This document shows, piece after piece, positions 13,273 to 20,313 of a DNA stretch of 64,000 nucleotides. The DNA is from Spirochaetota bacterium. Lineage in GTDB: Bacteria; Spirochaetota; UBA4802; JAFGJZ01. The number at the start of each line of letters is the position of its first letter. Position 1 is the stretch's first letter. The stretch lies in the NCBI GenBank assembly GCA_027858855.1, contig JAQIBV010000002.1, positions 124,001 through 188,000 of the forward strand. The letters are read 5' to 3'. The notes under the pieces are model-generated. The model was not told the DNA's origin. It saw only the letters and a program-made list of their open reading frames with translations, and ran no database searches. A program made the position numbers and the translations under genes.

Positions 13273-13325
13273 TTAAAAACCGATTTTTCATTTTCTGTAA
13301 AAGAGCTTGAAAAACTGGTTTTTAA
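13273..13325 (-). promoter_or_regulatory. Large hairpin in the rplL-rpoB spacer
   Basis: TTAAAAACCGATTTTTCA (13273-13290) faces TGAAAAACTGGTTTTTAA (13308-13325), pairing over 18 positions with one mismatch around a 17-nt loop. In E. coli the rplL-rpoB spacer carries an attenuator and an RNase III site; this hairpin is in the equivalent place and could do the same job. No long T-run follows directly. Confidence 0.5.
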
Positions 13326-13377
13326 CCCTGAATTTTTAAAGCACCCGTTTTAAAACTAATGAGCACAGAAACTGATA

Positions 13378-13758
13378 CTATTTAAGTTCAATAGTAGCGC
13401 CAGTTGCTTCAAGCTTAGTCTTAATGTCAGCAGCTTCATCTTTAGAAGCTCCTTCCTTAACAGCACCACCCTCTTCAACAAGAGATTTAGCTTCTTTAAG
13501 ACCAAGTCCTGTAATCGCACGCACTTCTTTAATGACTGAAATTTTATTCGCACCAAAGCTCGTAAGAATTACATCAAAATCAGTTTTTTCCTCAGCTTCA
13601 TCAGCATCACCGCCGGCAGCAGGGGCTGCAGCAACCGCAACCGGTGCAGCAGCTGAAATACCAAATTTTTCTTCCATTGCAGAAACAAGCTCAGACGCCT
13701 CAAGAAGAGTAAGTCCGCCAATTGCTTCAAGCAATTCTTCTGTTGTAAGTTTAGCCAT
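13378..13758 (-). CDS. rplL: 50S ribosomal protein L7/L12
   Basis: Stalk protein that recruits translational GTPases, 126 residues. It has the N-terminal dimerisation segment ([20 protein letters not shown]), an Ala-rich hinge ([16 protein letters not shown]) and the conserved C-terminal globular domain with [20 protein letters not shown]. The start ATG at 13758 has AAGGAG seven bases upstream; an upstream in-frame Met at 13791 lacks support. It follows rplJ by about 130 bases and would be translated several-fold more than its neighbours, as is usual. Confidence 0.97.
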   Translation of the reverse strand: MAKLTTEELLEAIGGLTLLEASELVSAMEEKFGISAAAPVAVAAAPAAGGDADEAEEKTDFDVILTSFGANKISVIKEVRAITGLGLKEAKSLVEEGGAVKEGASKDEAADIKTKLEATGATIELK

Positions 13759-13889
13759 TGTAAACTCCTTATACTTAGTGAATTTCTTCAAGTTAACACA
13801 CTTAAAGAGTGAAAACCTATAAGGGGCTGAAAATCAGCTTAATTAAAAACCAACCTTTTCGACCCTATATTATGTAATAAAGAACATAA

Positions 13890-14408
13890 TTACGCGTTGT
13901 TTTTCTCCGCAGTAGCATTGATAGCACGTGCAAGAGAACTCATTATCTCTTTTGAACCAACGGCAATTCCTGTTGCAGGGCCATTGATAAGAGACATGAT
14001 TTGAGAAATCAGAACTTCCTTAGAAGGAAGATCAGCTATTTTTGTTATTGAAGTACTGTCATAAACAGCTCCATCTATAACTCCAAGAAAGAAGTCAAAG
14101 AGCTTCTGATCTTTTTTAAACTTTTTTAGAACCTGGGCAACATCACCGATCTGGTCTCCGGCAAAAGCAACGCCGATAGGCCCTTTAAGGTGTTCTTCAA
14201 TAGAAGTATAACCTTTATCATCAAGAGCTCGCTTAAAAAGGTTGTTTTTAACAACCTTGAAGGATGCTCCCTTCTCTCGTATCTGAGCACGAAGAGAGGT
14301 CAGTTCAGAGACCTTAATACCTGAATACTTTGTAAGGATGAAGTTTCTATTTTCATCAAGAGTGTTTTTTATCTCATTAACGAAATCTACTTTATTTTGT
14401 TTTACCAT
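13890..14408 (-). CDS. rplJ: 50S ribosomal protein L10
   Basis: Base of the L7/L12 stalk, 172 residues. The N-terminal RNA-binding part (KYSGIKVSELTSLRAQIREKG and FKVVKNNLFKRAL) and the C-terminal helix that binds L7/L12 are recognisable. Its ATG overlaps the rplA stop codon by one base (TAATG), so translation is probably coupled to rplA. This differs from E. coli, where L10 has its own leader for autogenous control by L10-L12. Confidence 0.96.
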   Translation of the reverse strand: MVKQNKVDFVNEIKNTLDENRNFILTKYSGIKVSELTSLRAQIREKGASFKVVKNNLFKRALDDKGYTSIEEHLKGPIGVAFAGDQIGDVAQVLKKFKKDQKLFDFFLGVIDGAVYDSTSITKIADLPSKEVLISQIMSLINGPATGIAVGSKEIMSSLARAINATAEKNNA

Positions 14409-15091
14409 TATCTATCGATCCCCTTATGATTAATTTTTATACCAGGACCCATGGTTGAAGAGAGACATAGTGAACGAATGTATGTTCCTTTCGCATCTGA
14501 CGGCTTATCACGCATTATCTGCTTAAAAACGGCTACGACATTTGAAGCTATTTTACTATCTTCGAATGACGCCTTACCAATTCCAAGATGAATTACACCG
14601 GTTTTATCCGCACGGTATTCCAGCTTACCGCTCTTTAATTCACCAACAATTCCTTTAATATCGGTTGTAACCGTACCTGCTTTCGGCTTAGGCATTAAAC
14701 CCTTCCGGCCAAGTATAGGACCCAGCTTTCCAACCTTCGGCATAAGATCCGGAGTTGCAACTACTGCATCAAAATCGGTCCAACCGCCCTGAATTTTTTC
14801 AATCAGATCATCTGCACCGACAAATTCTGCTCCGGCCGCTTTTGCCTCATCCTGTTTATCGCCTGTACAAAGTACAAGTACACGAACATCCTTTCCGTTT
14901 CCGGCAGGCAGAGTTACAAAACCACGAATGTTCTGATAACTCTTGTGTACAACTTTAACAGCAATCTCTACGGACTCGTCAAATTTAGCGAACTTGAGTT
15001 CCTTCATCAGTGCTATTGCCTCTTCCGTTGTAAGAAGAGTCGTTTTGTCGACTTTCAGTCTCGCACTGCTGATTTGTTTTCCTCGCTTCAT
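14408..15091 (-). CDS. rplA: 50S ribosomal protein L1
   Basis: L1-stalk protein, 227 residues. Typical blocks are present: VEIAVKVVHKSYQNIRGFV, ATPDLMPKVGKLGPILGRKG, LMPKPKAGTVT and GKLEYRADKTGVIHLGIGK. The start is the ATG at 15091 (MKRGKQISSARL), which has GAGGA five bases upstream; an in-frame Met at 15160 would add a hydrophobic extension foreign to L1. L1 often represses the rplK-rplA pair by binding mRNA. The gene follows rplK after an unusual repeat-containing spacer. Confidence 0.96.
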   Translation of the reverse strand: MKRGKQISSARLKVDKTTLLTTEEAIALMKELKFAKFDESVEIAVKVVHKSYQNIRGFVTLPAGNGKDVRVLVLCTGDKQDEAKAAGAEFVGADDLIEKIQGGWTDFDAVVATPDLMPKVGKLGPILGRKGLMPKPKAGTVTTDIKGIVGELKSGKLEYRADKTGVIHLGIGKASFEDSKIASNVVAVFKQIMRDKPSDAKGTYIRSLCLSSTMGPGIKINHKGIDR

Positions 15092-15252
15092 TTTATCCTC
15101 ATTGCCAAAATTTATTAAATACAGCGATAAGATGGAAACGCCCAGCAACCAGGCTGTCATTCCCCCATATGGTTAGAATCCATAAAAATAGGAGTTTTGT
15201 TAATTAGTACAAATTAAACCCAAAATATCCGAAACAACCACAATCATACCGC

Positions 15253-15310
15253 ATAGTAAACCTAGTAAACCTAGTAAAGCTTAGTAAAGCTTAGTAAAAC
15301 CTTGTAAAAC
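15253..15310 (-). repeat. Decanucleotide tandem repeats in the rplK-rplA spacer
   Basis: Six imperfect copies of a 9-10 base unit, consensus CTTAGTAAAG/CCTAGTAAAC on the plus strand, abut the rplK stop codon. They read CTTTACTAAG on the transcribed strand. They are not coding and have no obvious fold; they may be replication slippage or a protein/RNA binding array. Confidence 0.8.
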
Positions 15311-15745
15311 TTAATCTGCGACATCTACGCCCATTGAACGAGCGGTACCTGCAATAATTTTGCAAGCTGCATCCATATCGTTCGAATTAAGGTCAGGCTT
15401 CTTCCATTCCGCGATCTCTTCAAGCTGCGCACGGGTAATGGTTCCAACCTTTGTTTTATTAGGTTCGCCTGAACCCGACTTAAGACTCAAAAGCTTCTTA
15501 ATCAAAACAGCTGCCGGTGGAGTCTTAATGATAAAATCATAGCTCCGATCTTCGTAAACATTAATAACTACAGGAAGCGTAGTTCCCATTTGATCTTTAC
15601 TTCTGTCATTAAAAGCCTTACAGAAGTCCATAATATTAAGACCATGCTGACCAAGAGCAGGTCCAACCGGAGGAGCCGGATTCGCCTGTCCTCCTGGAAT
15701 CTGAAGTTTTATCTGGGTTGCCAGTTTTTTTTGTTTTGGTGCCAT
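15311..15745 (-). CDS. rplK: 50S ribosomal protein L11
   Basis: GTPase-associated-centre protein, 144 residues. The N-terminal [23 protein letters not shown] with the conserved proline stretch and the C-terminal [10 protein letters not shown] are typical of the family. It lies 38 bases after nusG and before rplA, the conserved nusG-rplK-rplA order. Confidence 0.97.
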   Translation of the reverse strand: MAPKQKKLATQIKLQIPGGQANPAPPVGPALGQHGLNIMDFCKAFNDRSKDQMGTTLPVVINVYEDRSYDFIIKTPPAAVLIKKLLSLKSGSGEPNKTKVGTITRAQLEEIAEWKKPDLNSNDMDAACKIIAGTARSMGVDVAD

Positions 15746-15783
15746 CGTATATTACCTTTCTGCTTATCTGATTTTTTCTGAAC

Positions 15784-16332
15784 TTATATTTTATTTACCT
15801 GAAGGAAATCAAGCTCGACGGGAGTGCCTCGACCGAAAATCTCGACCTTAATGCGAAGCCGTCCTTTTTCAGGAAAAATTTCTTCTATTACGCCGGTGAA
15901 AGTATTAAACGGCCCTTCGACAACCTTAACATGCTCGCCGACCGAAAAATCCAAACCAACTGTTATCCGCTCTTTCGTTGCCTTTGTACCGGTACTTTCG
16001 AAAAGAAGCGCACTTACCTCATCATCTCGAAGCGGTTTGGGTTTACCATCACCAAAACCACCGACAAAATTAGTGACACCCGGAGTGCTTTTAACAATAC
16101 CCCAGGTTTCATTATCCAAATACATATTGATTAATATGTACCCCGGAAGGGTTTTTTTGGAACGTGTTCTTTTTTTGCCTTTTTTATCGAGATATGGATC
16201 ATCATAAGTAGGGATTTTGATCTCGCCTACCCGGTCTTCAAGCCCCAAATTGCGTATTTTATTCTCTACTGCAATCTTGACCTTGTTTTCATGACCTGAG
16301 TATGTATGTATTACATACCACTGCATCTCCAT
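15784..16332 (-). CDS. nusG: Transcription termination/antitermination protein NusG
   Basis: RNA polymerase-associated elongation factor, 182 residues. The NGN domain begins MEMQWYVIHTYSGHENKVK and contains PGYILINMYLDNETWGIVKSTPGV in adjacent parts; the C-terminal KOW domain has VGEHVKVVEGPFNTFTG and GRLRIKVEIFGR. I start it at 16332, where the ATG overlaps the secE stop by one base (TAATG), giving coupled translation. A longer frame to 16383 would overlap secE and has no family support. Confidence 0.96.
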   Translation of the reverse strand: MEMQWYVIHTYSGHENKVKIAVENKIRNLGLEDRVGEIKIPTYDDPYLDKKGKKRTRSKKTLPGYILINMYLDNETWGIVKSTPGVTNFVGGFGDGKPKPLRDDEVSALLFESTGTKATKERITVGLDFSVGEHVKVVEGPFNTFTGVIEEIFPEKGRLRIKVEIFGRGTPVELDFLQVNKI

Positions 16333-16514
16333 TATTTCATCACCAGACTGATTAGTTGCATTAAAACCGTATCCATCACCCACAAAATCATAGCTACGAT
16401 GAATACAGTTACTATTGTAACAAAAGTAAATCTGGAGACCTCGTCACGATTCGGCCACGAAATCTTTTTCATCTCTTCGTGGGATCCCTTTAAATATTCA
16501 ATTATCTGTTTCAC
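16332..16514 (-). CDS. secE: Preprotein translocase subunit SecE
   Basis: Small clamp subunit of the SecYEG channel, 60 residues in the single-TM bacterial form. The conserved cytoplasmic segment GSHEEMKKISWPNRDEV precedes one hydrophobic helix (FVTIVTVFIVAMILWVMDTV). Gene order rpmG-secE-nusG is the common one and supports the call. Ends overlapping the nusG start. Confidence 0.94.
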   Translation of the reverse strand: MKQIIEYLKGSHEEMKKISWPNRDEVSRFTFVTIVTVFIVAMILWVMDTVLMQLISLVMK

Positions 16515-16523
16515 GCTTAATCC

Positions 16524-16676
16524 CTACGCCTTAGTTTCTTTATGCTCAGTATGTCTTCGGTCAAACTTACAATATTTTTTCAAATGCAGTTTACCCTGTG
16601 TGTTTCTTTTATTTTTCATTGTAGCATAGTTTTTACGCTTACATTCAGAACACTGAAGTAAAACAATCTGTCTCAT
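16524..16676 (-). CDS. rpmG: 50S ribosomal protein L33
   Basis: 50-residue L33 starting [17 protein letters not shown], with [15 protein letters not shown] typical of the family. One CxxC pair (CSEC) is present and a single Cys follows at KKYCKFD, the pattern seen in many C-type L33 proteins. The start at 16676 has GGAAGG upstream; an upstream in-frame Met at 16730 would extend into the tRNA-rpmG spacer. It sits just after tRNA-Thr and 9 bases before secE. Confidence 0.93.
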   Translation of the reverse strand: MRQIVLLQCSECKRKNYATMKNKRNTQGKLHLKKYCKFDRRHTEHKETKA

Positions 16677-16737
16677 AATACGCCTTCCGTATGTTATTAT
16701 TTTATATATTTTTCGCAGGATAACCAGCAAACTACCG

Positions 16738-16810
16738 AGCCCACGACCAGATTCGAACTGGTGACCCCATCCTTACCATGGATGTGCTCTACCTACTGAG
16801 CTACGCGGGC
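16738..16810 (-). tRNA. tRNA-Thr (anticodon GGT)
   Basis: On the minus strand the sequence starts GCCCGCGTAGCTCAG and folds as a full cloverleaf: acceptor GCCCGCG/CGTGGGC with one G-U pair, D arm, anticodon stem CATCC/GGATG with loop ATGGTAA (anticodon GGT), and TPsiC arm with GGTTCGAAT-type loop (AGTTCGAATCT). CCA is not encoded. It heads the ribosomal/RNA polymerase operon, a common bacterial arrangement. Confidence 0.95.
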
Positions 16811-16822
16811 ATAGTCTGTCCG

Positions 16823-16851
16823 ATATAGCCAATAGTGCCATTTTCTGTCAA
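16823..16851 (-). promoter_or_regulatory. Strong sigma-70-type promoter of the tRNA-Thr/rpmG-rpo cluster
   Basis: Minus-strand TTGACA (16851-16846), 17-bp spacer, CTATAT (16828-16823), about a dozen bases before the tRNA 5' end. An AT-rich stretch upstream could act as an UP element. Confidence 0.8.
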
Positions 16852-17030
16852 TATTTTTTTATTATTTAGTAAATATCAAGACTTTTTTATCAGAAAGGAG
16901 GGAAATAGGCAAAAGTATGCCATGGATAGAGGAATAGCACGTTCAAAACACTATTTGGAATTCAGAGAGCTTCGAAAAGCAGCCATACCTATATATCAAT
17001 ATTACCTGTAGAGATTATAATCCCTGTAAA

Positions 17031-17068
17031 AACGATCGGGGTGACCGTGCAAAAGAAGCAGACACCCC
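17031..17068 (-). terminator. Rho-independent terminator after the RlpA-like gene
   Basis: GGGGTGTCTGC pairs with GCACGGTCACCCC around TTCTTTT, then GATCGTTTTT on the minus strand. It begins about seven bases after the stop codon of the upstream gene. Confidence 0.75.
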
Positions 17069-17074
17069 AGATAA

Positions 17075-17923
17075 TCAGTTTTTGATCAAATAACCCGGTA
17101 TGTTCTCACCGGCAAGAAGATTTTTAAACCTGGTTCCCTCTTCTTTCGATGGAATATCAAGTATACGAACCTTGTACAAGTCATCCTCACGGATAACCTC
17201 CACCCTGTTCTCGAACATTCCCGATAATTTGTCGCGAAGAGAATCAGCATTTTTTTTCGAATAAAAGGCTCCGCACTGAAGCGTATAGGCCCCAACCGAA
17301 GCATATGGCGCAGGAGAACCGTATTCATCAGAATCATGAAATGTCGGACCACCTGGTACGCCGCCCACAGCCGTTGCACCAGGCGACGATACGACCTTTA
17401 ATCCCACCCTGGCCGTTCCGGTTGTCAGCATACCCAGGTCACGACCGGCCGCGTAGGAAACATCAATGATTCTTCCATCTACATAGGGACCACGATCATT
17501 AACACGAACCTGCACGCTTTTACCATTATCAAGGTTCTTAACCTGTAGAACTGTTCCAAACGGATAATTTTTATGAGCAGCGGAGAGTTCATACATATCG
17601 AAAGGCTCTCCTGAAGCTGTTTTTCGACCATGAAAGGCGCGTCCATACCATGAAGCGTTCCCAGACTGATCAAATTCCGAACCTCCACCGGCAGGTACTA
17701 TATATCCATCATCCAACCCGGATCCATCGGCAAGGGCTCCATCACTGCCAAGGCCATCAACACCGTCACCCTCAAATGAAACCGTCTCGCCTTCAGCCTC
17801 GTAGGGCATTTCTTCAACAACGGTGTCGTTTCTGGTCATATTTTTGCTCTGAGCACAACTGACCGAAAATATTAAAACGAAAAATATTAAAACAACCTTA
17901 TTTAAAACTCCATATGCTTTCAT
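17075..17923 (-). CDS. RlpA-like septal-ring lipoprotein with SPOR domain
   Basis: A 282-residue lipoprotein with the plan of RlpA, a periplasmic cell-wall protein that cleaves denuded glycan strands in some bacteria. The signal peptide ends in lipobox SVSC with Cys23. An acidic, Gly-rich linker follows, then a double-psi beta-barrel domain (GNASWYGRAFHGRKTASGE ... VRVNDRGPYVDGRIIDVS), then a C-terminal SPOR domain (TLQCGAFYSKKNADSLRDKL) that would bind septal peptidoglycan. The DPBB Asp in VNDRGP is present. The ATG at 17923 has GGGAGG six bases upstream. It is a monocistronic gene with its own terminator. Enzymatic activity is inferred, since some RlpA proteins only bind. Confidence 0.85.
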   Translation of the reverse strand: MKAYGVLNKVVLIFFVLIFSVSCAQSKNMTRNDTVVEEMPYEAEGETVSFEGDGVDGLGSDGALADGSGLDDGYIVPAGGGSEFDQSGNASWYGRAFHGRKTASGEPFDMYELSAAHKNYPFGTVLQVKNLDNGKSVQVRVNDRGPYVDGRIIDVSYAAGRDLGMLTTGTARVGLKVVSSPGATAVGGVPGGPTFHDSDEYGSPAPYASVGAYTLQCGAFYSKKNADSLRDKLSGMFENRVEVIREDDLYKVRILDIPSKEEGTRFKNLLAGENIPGYLIKN

Positions 17924-18366
17924 ACAAACCTCCCGGAAATCAACAACTTCAAATAAATGCAATATTATTATGTTTATGATAATGAATAATACATAAGTTC
18001 ACTTTTAAAAACCCTATCTTAACAGACGCTTTTTGCCGCATCATTCATTATACTGGCTTTTAAGCATATGCCCTTTATAAACCTCTATTTTCTAAAAAGC
18101 ATCGCTATTTAATGTTCGGCCAGATAATGAAATTGCTTTAGATTAGTTTTAAAAATCAGACTATTTCCCTTCTGTTTTAAATCTGAATTTTCAAAAGCAC
18201 TAAAGATCTGATTTTGATACAACAAACCAGTAGCATGGTTAAAACCGCAAACTACCTTAAAACATTCTTGACCGCAGGAACGATCCACTTTTTTTGTATT
18301 GAATCACTGTCTAAACGAATAATGTATTCACGAACTGTAATCGCACTTATATTAAGGGAGAATCAG
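17924..18366. other. Divergent spacer, no gene seen
   Basis: About 440 AT-rich bases between two divergent genes. An imperfect inverted repeat (AAAAATCAGA / TCTGAATTTT, about 18150-18200) is visible. No convincing coding frame or clear promoter was found; the plus-strand frame upstream of 18367 has no family similarity or ribosome binding site. Confidence 0.4.
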
Positions 18367-19398
18367 ATGAGCATTGTATCAAATAAGCCAACAATCACCC
18401 GCAAAGAGCTTGAAGGTGTACTCGACTGCCTTATTAGCGAAGAACTTACATCAGGTGAGGCTGTAAAGTTATTTGAAAAGTCTCTTTGTGAATTGACCGG
18501 TTACAAAAACAGCATCGCTGTAAATTCTGCCACCTCTGCATATCATCTTGCATTTACAGCCCTGGGAGTACAGGATGGGGACGAGGTTATTGTACCATCC
18601 TACTTTTCTGCAAATACTCTTAATGCCATATCCTTATGCGGAGCAAATCCGGTATTGATCGATATCGAAGAAAACTCCCTTTCGGCCTCACCGGAACATT
18701 ATTCCGAAAAAATTACAGATAAAACAAAAGCTATCATTATCGGCCACACCGGTGGTATCTACATCGATTCAGCCGCATATAAAGAACTTTCAGTTCCCGT
18801 TATTGAGGATATTTCACACTGCCTGGGAATTGAGTCGAGGGAGGGCAACGAAGGGTATTTCGGTTCAATCGCTATTGCCTCCTTCTCACCCAACGACATG
18901 ATAACAACGGGTAACGGAGCAGCAGTTTTTACCAATAATACCAGATTCTACTCGACTATCAGAGAAATGCGGTTCAACGAGGACTCACTGCACTTTGAGT
19001 ATCTTATGACCGATTTTCAGGCAGCCATGGGGATTTCCCAGATAACCCGTATTCAGGACTTTATCAAAAGAAGAACCGAAATTGCCAGAATTTACTATGA
19101 GAGAGTACGCTTAACTCAGCATTCAGTACTGCTTCCTTTCAGTGAAGACTACATCTATCAGTCTTTCCCTGTTATTTTTGACGCAACACACGACAAAATA
19201 GTGAAATTCTTCAAGAAAAACGGCATAGAGCTCTATTCACCGGTTGCTAAACCTCTTCATACTTACATGAATATGAAACCGATGGATTTTCCGAACTCTG
19301 ACCGGATGAGCAAGAAGATGTTTTCCCTACCGATCTATCCGACATTGACAAAAAACGAGATTGAAAAGATCGGCAGAACCGTAGCAAAATTTATTTAA
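18367..19398 (+). CDS. DegT/DnrJ/EryC1-fold protein lacking the PLP lysine
   Basis: A 343-residue member of the DegT/DnrJ/EryC1/StrS family of PLP-dependent sugar aminotransferases. The fold markers are all there: the entry segment TSGEAVKLFEKSL, NSATSAYHLAFTALG, GDEVIVPSYF, GANPVLIDIE and the pyridine-contact Asp in PVIEDISHCLG. However the signature loop, normally SFHPTKNLTTGEGG, reads SFSPNDMITTGNGA, so the Schiff-base lysine is Asp177. It therefore cannot be an ordinary aminotransferase. Lysine-less relatives such as ColD (His) are PMP-dependent dehydratases, so a dehydratase or a non-catalytic role are both possible. ATG 18367 has GGGAG six bases upstream. A QueD-like gene follows after 28 bases, probably as one operon. 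Confidence 0.8.
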   Translation: MSIVSNKPTITRKELEGVLDCLISEELTSGEAVKLFEKSLCELTGYKNSIAVNSATSAYHLAFTALGVQDGDEVIVPSYFSANTLNAISLCGANPVLIDIEENSLSASPEHYSEKITDKTKAIIIGHTGGIYIDSAAYKELSVPVIEDISHCLGIESREGNEGYFGSIAIASFSPNDMITTGNGAAVFTNNTRFYSTIREMRFNEDSLHFEYLMTDFQAAMGISQITRIQDFIKRRTEIARIYYERVRLTQHSVLLPFSEDYIYQSFPVIFDATHDKIVKFFKKNGIELYSPVAKPLHTYMNMKPMDFPNSDRMSKKMFSLPIYPTLTKNEIEKIGRTVAKFI

Positions 19399-19426
19399 GG
19401 GTTTACCTGAACCCTCAGGAGTTATT

Positions 19427-19798
19427 GTGTACCAGCTAACAGTTGAAGATCACTTCTCTTCAGCCCACCAACTGCGGGGGTATAAAGGAAAGTGCGAAAA
19501 TCTGCATGGTCATAATTGGCATGTAATGGTAACCGTAAAGGGCGAGAAACTTAACCAAATCGGACTCCTCATCGACTTTCATGAACTAAAAAAAAGCCTG
19601 AAAGAGACCCTTTCGCAAATTGATCACTGTAATATAAATGAAACAGACTATTTTAAGGAGATAAACCCAAGTTCTGAACATCTTGCCAGGTTTATCTATA
19701 ATGAGATGGAAAGGCATTTAGCAGATAAAAATGAAGTTGAAATGGAAAGTGTAACGGTTTTCGAATCAGAAACATCTCGATGCCGCTATAAAAAATAG
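19427..19798 (+). CDS. QueD/6-pyruvoyltetrahydropterin synthase family enzyme
   Basis: 123 residues with the zinc-binding histidines of the PTPS/QueD family: HFSSAHQL and the paired ENLHGHNWHV (three His ligands), then DFHELKK, DHCNINE and the catalytic-region Glu in TVFESETSRC. QueD makes 6-carboxytetrahydropterin for queuosine; PTPS acts in pterin synthesis. The Cys usual near residue 24-27 in QueD may correspond to the Cys of GKCENLHGH. Start is GTG with AGGAG six bases upstream. No other queuosine genes are in the window, so the substrate stays open. Confidence 0.85.
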   Translation: MYQLTVEDHFSSAHQLRGYKGKCENLHGHNWHVMVTVKGEKLNQIGLLIDFHELKKSLKETLSQIDHCNINETDYFKEINPSSEHLARFIYNEMERHLADKNEVEMESVTVFESETSRCRYKK

Positions 19799-19799
19799 A

Positions 19800-19830
19800 T
19801 GCGGAAGTCCCTGATAAAACAGGAACTTCC
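19800..19830. terminator. Bidirectional terminator hairpin
   Basis: GGAAGTCCCTG and CAGGAACTTCC pair around ATAAAA between two convergent genes. On the minus strand a T-rich stretch follows. Confidence 0.7.
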
Positions 19831-19843
19831 ACGCCAGGACTGT

Positions 19844-20209
19844 TTATACCTTATTACGAGTCGAGAGTATCTCTGCGATCTTTGACTTTAACTCATCGAG
19901 GTTTGACGACTTCGTAACATAAGCATCAGCCGTCCATGTCATAAAATTGCTCTTATAGTTGGAATATGCTGTATGTATTACGATGGGAATCTTTTTATCC
20001 CGTGAAAGAATTTTCCCAAGCGCTTCAATGCCATCCATCTCGGGCATGCGAATATCCAAGACAACAAGGTCATACTTGTTCGATTTAACCTTTTCTACAG
20101 CCATTTTGCCATCCGAGGCTTCATCAATCTCATATCCCTCATCAATCAACTCGGCTGCATAAAGCTCACGCTGGTTTTTTTCATCTTCAACTAACAAAAT
20201 CTTACTCAT
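19844..20209 (-). CDS. Single-domain response regulator
   Basis: A 121-residue CheY-like receiver domain and nothing else. The acidic pocket (EDE near residue 8), the phospho-acceptor Asp in LVVLDIRMPEMDG, the Thr/Ala switch site (VIHTAYS) and the conserved Lys in YVTKSS are present. ATG at 20209 has GGAGG upstream. It lies about 100 bases after the histidine kinase gene on the same strand, so the kinase is its likely phosphodonor. With no output domain it must act by protein contact or as a phosphorelay step. Confidence 0.92.
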   Translation of the reverse strand: MSKILLVEDEKNQRELYAAELIDEGYEIDEASDGKMAVEKVKSNKYDLVVLDIRMPEMDGIEALGKILSRDKKIPIVIHTAYSNYKSNFMTWTADAYVTKSSNLDELKSKIAEILSTRNKV

Positions 20210-20313
20210 AACTCCTCCGTGATGTCTATTGGTAAGCCCCAAAAGGGCATTTCGGAAAACCTTTTTCAGTGCAACGCACTGTCGTTACAAACACTAACTA
20301 CCTAAACAATATA

